Origin: Ahaetulla prasina
Taxonomy: Eukaryota > Chordata > Lepidosauria > Squamata > Colubridae
DNA: 64,000 bases
Direction of reading: 5' to 3'
Assembly (NCBI RefSeq): GCF_028640845.1
Contig: NC_080542.1
Coordinates: 13,781,901 to 13,845,900 of the forward strand
Positions 24,901 to 36,500 of this stretch are shown here, piece by piece. Position 1 is the first letter of the stretch; each line of letters starts with the position of its first letter. The translations under genes were made by a program, and so were the position numbers. Under the pieces are notes generated by a model. That model had not been told where the DNA came from, did not search any database, and was given only the letters and a program-made list of their open reading frames with translations.

Positions 24901-25400
24901 TTTCCATGTATTCGGGATTTTAGCTTCCGTTAACACTTCATTGTATACTTCTAGCATTGACAGACTCAAGGTGTCTTCTAATTCTTTACCTATTTCATGT
25001 GGTGCTGGGGTTTTATTATTTGTTTGGTTTTTTGCTTTTTGATTGTATTCATTAACTCTGCCATTGTTATTCTTTCCTCCAGCCTACTTTTAACCATTTC
25101 TGAAATTTTAGGCAAATTGGCTTTCTCCAGATATTGTATTAGTCTCTCCTCTTCCATTCTATCAGCTTCGTATAATGTCTCACAAAAATCATGAACTATA
25201 TCTCTTTTTTTCCCAAGTTGGCTATGTAATATGCCTTCCTCGTCCTGTAGTTTTATTACCCAATTCTTCTTTTTTTCTTTTTTCAATCTATAGGCTAACC
25301 ACCTTCCTGGTTTATTGGCATTTTCAAAGAAATTTTGTTTTGTTCTTTTTATTTGTTGTGCCAGTTCCTCCTTTCCTATAAGATTTAATTTGTGTTAAAT
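21931..25400 (-). mobile_element. L1-clade LINE, decayed, upstream of V2R-A
   Basis: T-rich 3' tail at 21931-21962. Minus-strand pieces: 25286-24990 (EERITMAELMNTIKKQK), 24969-24430 RT with NTWKETYITLIPKEV, FLPKRQIKNSDKIIIDVLEYYE, IFLDAQKAFDSINW and KRTRQGCPLFPLL, 24375-24046 with [13 protein letters not shown] and KKVKYLGIFL, and 23282-23067 with NLSKMFYRWHWPLARLDKMY. An LTR-like insert splits the C-terminal region. Many frameshifts and a 40-bp duplication inside the RT. Confidence 0.85.
22440..22930. mobile_element. LTR-like insertion inside the L1
   Basis: L1 homology is lost between about 22440 and 22930 and resumes on the other side. The insert has AATAAAGACCC near 22470 and GC-richer sequence than the L1. 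Boundaries and target duplication could not be fixed by eye; it could be a solo LTR. Confidence 0.4.
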
Positions 25401-25621
25401 CAGCTCCATTCTATTTCTTTGACCCCTTAGGGTCTCTTGGCAAGCAGGTATTGGCTGGATTTTGCAGTGCTCTGTGGAGCATTGCTATCCCATATACGTC
25501 CTGCTGCAACACCAACTAGTGAATCAGGTATTTCTTATTTTTCTGATTAGGGATCAGAATAATTATTTAATTCAAAGAAAAGATGCAGGGAAGTTGTTTA
25601 GGTTATGAAATGAATGTCTCA

Positions 25622-26480
25622 GTGCTGAGTCCTCGGCTGACTGTTGGGGGCGAGTCATTGGCCCCGATGGAAGGGGTGCGCAACTTGGGCGTCCTCCTGG
25701 ATGAACGGCTGTCTTTTGAAGATCATTTGATGGCCGTCTCCAGGTCCGCCTGGTATGCCAGTTGCGCCCCTTTCTAGACCGGGATGCCCTATGCACGGTC
25801 ACTCACGCCCTCGTGACGTCTCGCCTGGATTACTGCAATGCTCTCTACATGGGGCTCCCCTTGAAGGGCATCCGGAGGCTGCAGTTAGTTCAGAATGCGG
25901 CTGCGTGGGTTATAGAGGGAGCCCCTCGTGGCTCCCGTATGACACCAATCCTGCGCAGACTGCACTGGCTACCTGTGGCCTTCCGGGTGCGCTTCAAGGT
26001 TTTGGTAACCACCTTCAAAGCGCTCCATGGCATAGGGCCGGGTTATCTACGGGACCGCCTACTGCTACCGTATACCTCTCACCGACCCGTGCGCTCTCAC
26101 AGAGAGGGACTCCTCAGGGTGCCGTCAGCTAGGCAGTGTCGTCTGGTGACGCCCAGGGGAAGGGCCTTCTCTGTGGGGGCTCCCACCTTCTGGAACGAAC
26201 TCCCCCCAGGACTCTGTCAACTTCCAGACCTCCGAACCTTCCGTCGCGAGCTCAAGACACATTTATTCATCTGTGCAGGACTGGCCTAGATTTTAAATTT
26301 ATAGGGGTTTTAAATTGGTTTTAATATTTATATTTATATTTTTTAATAATTTGGCATTAGAATAAGTTTTTTAATGGTTATCTTAATTTGTATATAAATG
26401 TTTTATTTGCCTGTGAACCGCCCTGAGTCCTTCGGGAGATAGGGCGGTATACAAATATGAATAATAAATAAATAAATAAA
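25622..26480 (+). mobile_element. L2-clade LINE 3' part in V2R-B 3' flank
   Basis: Frames give [20 protein letters not shown], then [53 protein letters not shown] and [14 protein letters not shown], followed by the L2 3' signature and (AAAT)n. A deletion removes part of the VRLVRQL segment near 25745. The aligned flank of V2R-A (around 9745) has no L2. Confidence 0.9.
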
Positions 26481-26614
26481 AATTGGTTTGTATGTCATAT
26501 TGATATGATGATGGAGGAAAGAATACAAAATCACAAAAACCTTGAGGGGGGTAAACTATGTGCTAAAAGTAACCATTTCAGCTTTATACAAAGTATCTGG
26601 TGCTGAAATTATTT

Positions 26615-27510
26615 TCATTTCTTCATTAGTTGCTGCTTCTTGTTTAGATCAGGTCTCAAAATAATGATATAGCATTTTGGGGAAAAGATACAGCCCAGTA
26701 ATCCAGCTGCTGAAGCCAAAATGGAGAAGATCTCCACAGCCACCATGTATTTTCCCTTGGTACTCAAATAGGTGGGAACAAATGATACCCAGACACTACA
26801 AAAGACCAACATGCTGAAGGTGATAAATTTGGCTTCGTTAAAGCTGTCTGGTAAATTTCTAGCTAGGAAGGCCACAGTGAAACTCACAGCAGTGAAGAAC
26901 CCCAAAAAGCCAAGGACTGTATAAAACATTGCTGTTGAACCTTCATTACATTGCAAAACAATTTCTTCAGCCATGGAATGCATATCAGAATCTGGGAAGG
27001 GGGGAGAAATTGCTAGCCACAATATACAAATGATGAATTGAGTCAGGAAGCAAGATAGGACAATATTGGTGGCCAGCCTTTTCCCCACCCATTTCCTCAT
27101 TTTGGAGCTGGGCTTGGTGGCCATGAAAGCAAGGACCACTATGATTGTTTTTCCCAGTACACAAGAAAGAGCTACAGAGAAGATGACTCCAAAAGCAGTT
27201 TGTCGCAAAAGACATTTCACTTGGTCAGGTTGCCCAATGAAGAGCAAAGTGCAAAGGAAAGAGAGGAGGAGAGCAGTGAGAAGGCTATAGGTGAGGTTCC
27301 TGTTATTGGCTTTAACGATAGGGGTATCCTGATGTTTAATGAAGATCCACAGCACCAGAGCTGAGATAACAGAAAAGAAGATTGCAATCACTTCCAAAAA
27401 AATCCCCAACGGTTCTTGATAATTTAAGTAAATTATTCTTTTTTTAAGGCAACTATCCTGATCTTTGTTTGGATATTGATCCTCTGGACATGGGAAACAA
27501 TCATCTAAGT
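26615..27510 (-). CDS. V2R-B exon 6 (7TM domain and C terminus)
   Basis: 896 bp including TGA stop; acceptor CTTTTTCAG|ACTTAGATG. Reads [19 protein letters not shown] through to NKKQQLMKK with no interruption. An in-frame TGA lies just upstream in the intron, so this exon can only be read after splicing. About eight residue differences from V2R-A exon 6. Confidence 0.95.
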
Positions 27511-30500
27511 CTGAAAAAGAGACAATTCATAAAAATATTATTATTATTTTTGAAGTGTCATCATTTCATTTACAGTATGCCCTGTTTTTACAGCATTCTG
27601 TACATTTAGTGAACTCCCATCTCAATTACTGGATTGATCTTTATATGGTGCTGCCCTTAAAGACCATTTCAAAGTATTAACTCATCTTCAATGTAATATC
27701 ACATGGGCTTACACTACGTGTGCTCCATAACTCACTTGTTCTACTACTCTACATGAGCTATACTGAATCCTAGTTGTTTACCATGTGCAATACAAATCGC
27801 TGGTTATCACCATTATATCCATGAATGTCAGTGGACCAGGCTATACGTGAGACCACCTTCAATGGTATTTATCTTTCTCAATAACTCAATAACCCAGATC
27901 TTTTATGTTAAATATTGTCATATGGGGGTTTGGAGTTGTATCTGGTCTTTAGTGTCCAGGATTGTCCAATAATTGTCTACCTGAATTATGAGGCATTCCT
28001 AACCGTTTATCCTTGTGACAGGCTGTAAAATCGTTGTTGTTCCCCTAGTGTGCTGGGCTAGGATGGGGGTTGACTCATGAGGCTGATTTGTCTGACACCT
28101 CATGATTTAAATATATATATATATTTGGATTTGTAAAGGTTGAGGTAAGCCATCTAGGTTTATTATATGAGATAAGCAACCTTATAAATTCAAAGTCAGT
28201 CAATCAGACAATCAATCAATCTTCCAGGTAGAATTGAAAGAACAAACAGGTTGAAACCATGGGGAAAAAAATTCCAATGCACCTTCACTTCGAAAAGCAA
28301 AGGACAAAATTTTCTGGTAAAAACTGTTTATAATTTTTGAAGCAAACATACGATGGGAGAATTCAAATCTGGATATCTATTGATTGTCCAAGTTTGAATG
28401 AACTGATTGGTTTTATCATCAAGTAGTTTATTGAAGTATGAAAAAAGAAGAAATTCAAAGATTTCATTGCTTCATATCAATATGTTCAATCACCATAATA
28501 AGAAAATTAAAGAATTAGGAGCTGAAGTGGTGTTTTCATTTATACTTCCAACATCCAATGAGGGAACAAAGGATTTTAGAAATGAACCACTGGCTTAAAA
28601 ACTGGTGTCATCAAGAGAACTTCAATTTCGTTGACCAGTGATGGAAACCTTTTAGGGACCGAGTGCCCAAACTGCAACCCAAAACCCACTTATTTATCAC
28701 AAAGTGCCAAAATGGCAGTTTAATCTGAATAATGAGGTTTTGTGAAGAATTTCACAACTTGACTTTTCCTCGGTGGCACTGGATTTCTTTAGCAGAACAA
28801 CTCAGGAATGATGGGAGTATAGTGCACATCCTTATTCCTTCCTTCCTTCCTTCCTTCCTTCCTTCCTTCCTTCCTTCCTTCCTTCCTTCCTTCCTTCCTT
28901 CCTTCCCCCCTCTTCTGATTTCACCTTCTTTCCTTTAATTATCTGTATTATGGTTCATTGTTGTTCGTATTTATTAAAGAATGCTGTGTAGCTTAGAAGC
29001 TCTCAGCAAAAATAACAGCAGCTATTGTTTGTGGCTGAAGCTGTCCCGAGTTGTTATTCACACACACGCACCTCTGTTTTTATTCCATTTTCCATGGTTG
29101 TGACCCAGGCCCAAGTAGTTAGTAGGAAACTAAGTCAGTATAAAAACAAACTTTATTTGAACAGTTGAGAATTATTTCATTCCCAGCGTAAGTTCAACTA
29201 AATTAAAGCAAATTTCTCCCTCAGTCGTATCACCAAACTTGGGCCAATTAGGCAAATTGCCAAAGGCCTTTCTTGGCAAAAGTTCAGAAGACACTGATAC
29301 AAAACAAATGCAACAAGACAAAGCTATCAACGATGTTTTCCGGCAAAAAGCCCAAATGCCATTGCTGGTCTTTTAAGCCTTATGGGAGGGGGCCAATCAT
29401 CTCTTGGCCCTACTCCCCAGTAATACTCCTTGCTTGAGCTGCTCTTGCCTTCTGGCAGCTTTTCTCATACATGCATTAGGAACAGGGTCCTCCTGTTCCT
29501 CTGCCGCACTACTGTCGGTCACTGGAGGGTCTGGAGTCCGCATCTCACTCCCCAATGGCCCTGGCCCTACCTCAACCTCCAATGCAGAGCCCTCATCTGT
29601 GCCTTCCCCAACCTCCAGGACTGGCCCATGCTTTTCCTCAGCCTCATCGCTATCCGACTCTGTTGCCAGCTCCGTAGGCTGCTGGCGGACCACAACAGGG
29701 TCCTTGGGAAAGGAATGGCATCTTTTCCTCATCCCTGTCTTTAATAAACCCTAACCCATTGCAGCCTTTTATCTGCTATTGTCCCACCTTGCTTTCGCCT
29801 TAACCTTAAAATAAGGCTAGGGAAGAAAGCCAGGAGGGGAGGATCTAAGGAAAGAAGAGACCAAAATAGATCCCTCTCCATGCTTCTCCAGGACTGGTTT
29901 GCTGAGGAGGGGGGAAGCAGTCCTGATGCCTCCACTGTCCCCACCCCTCCCATGGCCCCATCTATCAGTGCCCAGCTTCCTCAAAGGTGTAGCATTTCAA
30001 AGGCTGCAGCTTTCATCTGAAGGTACCAAACAGGACAACTGTGAGAGCTGGGTCAGGCCTCTCCAATGTTCAATTCACCAATGGGGGCACTTCTGTTGGG
30101 CCAGCCAGCCACCCCCCACTGGGCTTTTGTGCTCAGTGCTCAGCCAGAGGAGGGGAGCACTTTCCCATTCCACCCCCTTCTTTCTCTTAGCCCCACTGAC
30201 AAGGGAGAAGGAAGGCCAGGTTTGGGGAATGGCTCCCACCCCGTAAGATCTGCCCCTGCCATTCTCTCCCAGCCCTCTTTGCTGGTGACAACAGCAAACA
30301 TACCATGATGAAGTCAGAATCTGGCTTGTCACACAAAGCCAAGTACAGGGGTGCTTTGCTCTGCCCATCATCATCATCAATATGACAAGTTGGCAGCTCT
30401 TTTATCCATCTGCTGTGACAGAGTGACAGGGAGCCACAGCAGAGGGGTGAAAGAGCTGCATGGGTCACATTGTGGCTCTGCATCATAATGGGCTTTAGGA

Positions 30501-33500
30501 AGAGGACGGGTCTCTGCTTCCCCCATTGTGAAGCACGCTAGTGAAAAAGTTCACTCAATCCATTCCAACTTCGCAATATCTTTTTCTTTCGCAAGAAGTT
30601 GGAATGAATTGAGTGAAAAATGATGGAGAAACATGATTGGAGCTGGGCTGGGATGATGGTGTGCATGCCCACAAAGAAGGCTCAGGTGCCATAGGTTCTC
30701 CATCATGGTCTGTGACCATGGTCTGCAATACCTATATGAAAGGCTACTGGAAACAGACGGAGTTAACCTCACAAGAGCTGGAAAGAATATATTCTGAAAA
30801 TGACTGGCTCATCTTATTAGAAGGGTTTTAAACTAAATTTGAGGGGGGATGGGGGCAATCTTCAAGACCTTTAGAACTTAATTCCAAGCAAAAACCACTA
30901 GATAACCAATCATATGATAACCAATCATAGTTTTGGTCCCCGCGATGTAAAAAAGATGCTGAGACTCTAGAAAGAGTGCAGAGAAAAGCAACAAAGATGA
31001 TTAGGGGACTGGAGGCTAAAACATATGAAGAACGGCTGCAGGAACTGGGTATGTCTAGTTTAATAAAAAGAAGGACTAGGGGAGACATGATAGCTGTGTT
31101 CCAATATCTCAGGGGATGCCACAAAGAAGAGGGAGTCAAACTATTCTCCAAAGCACCTGAGGGTAGAACAAGAAGCAATGGGTGGAAACTGATCAAAGAA
31201 AGAAGCAACTTAGAACTAAGGAGAAATTTCCTGACAGTTAGAACAATTAATAAATGGAGCGACTTGCCTGCAGAAGTTATGAATGCTCCAACACTGGAAA
31301 TTTTTAAGAAAATGTTGGATAACCATCTGACTGAGATGGTGTAGGGTTTCCTGCCTGGGCAGGGGGTTGGACTAGAAGACCTCCAAGGTCCCTTCCAACT
31401 CTGTTGTTGTTATATATAAGGAGGTAGGAAACAAAGACAAATGAAGAAAAGAAGGAGGAGGAGAAGAAGGAGGAGGAGGAGAAGGAGGAGGAGGAGGAGA
31501 AACCGTAATATTCTGATTAGGTTTGCTAAATACCGACAATCATTGGCAAGAATATCTAATAAACAATGTACTAAGTTAACTAGCTATTTGTCTTTCAGTT
31601 CTACTCTTTTTCTTAACTGCCTATGTGCTTTTCATATGCCAAAACAATCTTATTTCATTCTTTGACAAAGTGATTAAATTAGTAGACCAGCAAAATGCTG
31701 TGGAGATAGTATAATAGAGACTATAATATATATAGTATAGACTTCAGTGTGCCATTCAAGTGGTATAGAGTTTCTTGCTTGAGCAAGGGGTTGGACTGGA
31801 AGACAAACATCCAAGGTCTCCATCAGCTCTCTTTTGAATCTAATATTTATTAAAATTCAGCCCCTGTTTATATTTATTATGTAATTGATACATTTAATAT
31901 ATTCCTTTGCTTACCCAGTTGGTCAGTTATCTTCCCTTCTGGACATAATTTGCAGTCATAACAGCAAGATAATTTTCCTTCAATTTTTACCTTGCTATGG
32001 CCAAGAGGACACTTCTTGTTACAAATGGAAAGAGGTAGCGCCTGTTCATAAATAAAACGAGAATTCACACAAAGAATTTATTTTTGGCAGATTAGTCTTT
32101 TCATCAATTATACATATACAAACTTTTCATATTTAACATAACATAACATAATAACAGAGTTGGAAGGGACCTTGGAGGCCTTCCTGTCCAACCCCCTGCT
32201 CAGGCAGGAAACCCTACACCATTTCAGACAAATGGTTATCCAACATTTTCTTAAACATTTCCAGTGTTGGAGCATTCACAACTTCTGCAGGCAAATTGTT
32301 CCACTTATTGATTGTTCTAACTGTCAGGAAATTTCTCCTTAGTTCTAAGTTGCTAAGGAGAAATTTCCTGACAGTTAGAAAAATCAATAAGTAGAACAAC
32401 TTGCCTGCAGAAGTTATGAATGCTCCAACACTGGAAATAACATATTTAATCCAAGCACTGGTGTTGCATTTTCCTGTTTTCTTCTTGGTATAAATTCACT
32501 ATTGGAGTTACTATCCCTTAAAAACTGATAAACATAAAATTTATCTGTATAGAATTATAGATAAATGAATGTGCTACAAATGTAGAAACAGATAAGAAAT
32601 AATTTTTCCATTATATCCTTTCTTTTACTAATTGGTTTATATTTTATTTTTTAGAAAAAATACATCATACTCTTCCTCTTTAATGAATTTTATAGGTAAT
32701 GTGCAAGCTTAGTAGGAATGATGCTGCATTTTAATTAGACAGATGGATAGATGGATGGATGGATAGATAGATATATGATAGATAGATAGATAGATAGATA
32801 AAGTTAGAGAGATGAAAGAGAAAGAGAGAGAGGGAGAGAGACAGGCAGAGAGGTAGCAATTTTTAAAAATCATATGTTAGAATATGTTTTGATATAGATT
32901 CAATATATGTAATGTGATTGTACACATTTATACATATATTTGTGGTTTTAGTTTAATGTTGTAAGCCTCCTAGCATGGAGGCAAGATGTATGGCAAATAA
33001 ATTTAATAAACAAAATTAAATAAAATTTTTAAAAATTGAAATATGTTCCAAAAGCAGAGTTTCTGCAGGTTATTTCAATGATCAGACAAAAGCCATTTAA
33101 ATTCTGGATGATATTACTCCACTTGGATAAAAGCAAAATAACTATGGAGCTAGATAGACAGTTAAAGTCTTCAGCAAAAATCCTCTGTTTTTACCTTCCT
33201 CTTCTTTCTTTTTTTGAAAACATTTTATTAAAAGTTTTAAATGGAATATAGAAACTAATGAACTAATACAGGATAGAAAATATGATGAAAACCTGAAAGC
33301 AAGAAACAACAAAAGTTTTTAAAATGGGTTAAAAAAGAGAAAGAAGCAGCTCCCATTTTTTTTATTTTTTTCAGCAGTACAAGACATATTACAGAGTCAT
33401 CTCTTATTCTAGGATTATCTAAATGTTGCTGTGATTGTGATTGTTTAATCATTTATTCCACAGGTATTAAACTTGCAGCGTCCCATTGCCGCCATGTGAC

Positions 33501-36500
33501 GTATCGTGACGTTTTTCCCAATGGTGGGTTTCAATTTTTTTTACTACCGGTTCTGTGGGCATGGCTTAGTGGGCATGGCTTGTGGGTGTGGCAGGGGAGG
33601 GATACTGTAAAATCTCCATTCCCTCCCCAATCCAGGGGAAGTTTACTGCAAAATCCCCATTTCCTCCCAATCAGCTGGGACCTGGGAGGGAGAGAATAGA
33701 TAGGGGCGGGGCCAGTCAGAATTTTTACTACTGGTTCTCTGAACTGCTCAAAATTTCCACTACTGGTTCTCCAAAATTGGTCAGAACCTGCTGAAACCCA
33801 CCTCTGATTTTTCCCCTTCATGTAGCTAGGGTGAGCATGGCCTGCATGTGATGCATCTGGCCTGCTGGCTTCCAGTTTGACACCCCAATTTATTCCATCA
33901 ATCCGTGGCTAATAATTTCAGGAAAAGGGAAAAATGAGACACACCTGGTTAAATATGAGAGGCCAAATGGCTTCCTTGTCAGAAAGGGTGAGGAGGTTGT
34001 CTGGGGGAGCCTGGGGGTCAATCTTTCCAATTTGGACTTTCAGAAAGGACTTGTTTGGAAATGTGACCCAATTGAAAATATCAAGTCCAGTTTTTAATTC
34101 CCCACTGGGGCCAAAAGAAATCTGTTCTCCAGCACTGTTGTTAAAGGAGACTTGTTGCAAAAAACAGTGGAGCTAGAGAAAGATGACAAAAAAGAGGAAA
34201 GAAATGAGAAAATTACCAGGAATCTTTGAAGGGGGTGGGAAAATTTTAAATTGGCCTAGGCTTAAAGACAAGGTTTGTTCTATGTTGCCTCGGTCAAACT
34301 ATTTCAAACTAGTAAAAAAAAATAGTTTTATCAAATGCATTTTTAACTCTCAGCTGAAAATCTATCAGATGAAAATTCCAACAGAAAATCAGGAAAGGGA
34401 CAGAGCTGAGAAATCACTTTGCTTTGACTGAGATTTCAGAAATGGGGAATTCAATGTTGTACCATATAAATGGCAAGATAGAGAGTGACATGATGACCTA
34501 GTGGTGAAGAACCTTGCATCCCATTTGAAAGGTTAAGAGTTCAATCCTAAGCAGTGAAAACTGCTTTGCCATGAGGGCACAAAGAGAAAAAATCTTCTGT
34601 GAACTCTGTGTGGTGTCAAGAAGGGCATCCGGCCAGTAAATACTCAGGTCCATTCAGTTGCCCCAACTGTACCCTGAATTAAGAGATTACAGGGTCATGA
34701 AAATAGACCTAGTGTAGGTAAGGTAGAATTCCCTGAGACAGGCAATTCTAGGACAAAGATGGCTTTTATTGTTATTCACTGAAGTAACGCTAAGTATAAT
34801 TGCCTTTTGAATACATACCTTTGACACCTTTGAATCTTAGTAACTCAAAAATTAAGCTGGTGGGGAATAAAAATGCTATTTACTAGTAAAGCAGTTTTCA
34901 TTTTCTACATGTAACATTGTCAGATATAATGGATTGAATAAGATCCTGTACATACCATTTTAGACATAAAAGAAAGTTCATATGTGTCTTTATCTAAGCC
35001 TTAGATTTATATTCCTGTTTTTAATTATTATTTTCTTTCTTATGAAAATATCAATTACTTCTATATAGCTTTCAAATTTATCTATGAAGCATTCTAACTG
35101 TTAAAACAACACAACTAAATAAAACACAAAACCGGTCTCCTAGTCTGGTACTTGATGATTTCCCAAATTTTGTATTAGAGAACATTACTTGCCAGGGTGA
35201 CTGGAGGAAGAGCTTCCATCTCCTGTCATTGATTTTTCTTTCACCTTTGAGTTTGGCAAAGCGCATGGCCTTCAGAGCATGTGCCACAGCATAGGCTGCA
35301 TTGTAGACACTGTAACTATGTGCATTCATGGTGGTCTCAAAGACAGAATTAGGAAGAGTCTCCAGCTTCTCTTCTCCAGTGCAGATCCTTTCAGCATTCC
35401 CATCTGTAATATCACTGGAGAATGAGCATTCAAATGCATCTTTCCAGAAATCCTTAATAAACCCATCGTCTTTTTCTAAGTTTGGGTCTTTATGCTGCAT
35501 AAATTGTTGGAATCCAGTCAGCTGCTTTGAGCGAATTGCAAAAGAAAGTGCACCGTGGAGAAAATCAATGGGCAATGGTCTTTGCATTAGAATGGAAGTG
35601 AATTCCATCTGGGCTGTCATGATCCAAATTTTGGCTTTTCTCTCCTTTGGAATATTATTGTAATTGAAAAAATAGACCATTAATCTCAAAGGTACCAAGC
35701 CTGCATTTTCAGCATTTAAGATAACTGCAATGACTGTACTTTCCATGATCACTTTGAATATTTTACCTGCAGTTTTTATCCACTCAGCAGCTGCGTCACC
35801 ATATATCATCTGGGGAAGACATTCTAAAAAGTCAAAGCAGATTCCTCTCTCTGAAAACATGGAAAGTCTATTTTGAATGAATCTGTCTCTTTCTTCCTCA
35901 AACAGTGAAACTAACCCAACCCAGGTCCATCCAAAATGCAACAATAAGTGAAGTATTGCTTTAAATTGATGGGTTTCCTCTGGGAACATCCATTTGACAA
36001 ACATTGCTGTTTCAGTATTTACCAATGGAGCTGATCCATATGAGATCTGAAGGGAGAAAGTCAGAAGAACATAGGAATAAAGGTTATCTTCCAAAATAAT
36101 AATAATAATGATAATGATAATAATAATAATTAATAATTAATAATAATAAAATCACGATTGTGGAAAAGAAAAAAGTGTGGATAGTCGACATTGCTATACC
36201 TGGTGACAGCAGAATCGATGAGAAACAACTTGACAAAGTCACCAGATATCAAAATTTGAGAATCGAATTGCAGAGACTCTGGCATAAACCGGTGCTGGTG
36301 GTTCCAGTGGTACTCGGCACACTGGGAGCGGTGCCTAAAGACCTAGGCAAGCACTTAAAAGCAATTGGCGCTGAAAAGATCACCATTGGCCAGCTGCAGA
36401 AGGCCACCTTACTGGGCTCTGCTTGCATAATTCGCCGATACATCACACAGTCCTAAACGCTTGGGAAGTGTTCGACTAGTGATCTGTGATATGAAATCCA

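Noticed and set aside
30066..30486. Several overlapping frames in GC-rich sequence
   Set aside because: Open on both strands at once with no motif; expected by chance in GC-richer DNA.
31441..31665. Arginine-rich small protein
   Set aside because: Polyarginine stretch comes from a GGA microsatellite; no conserved context.
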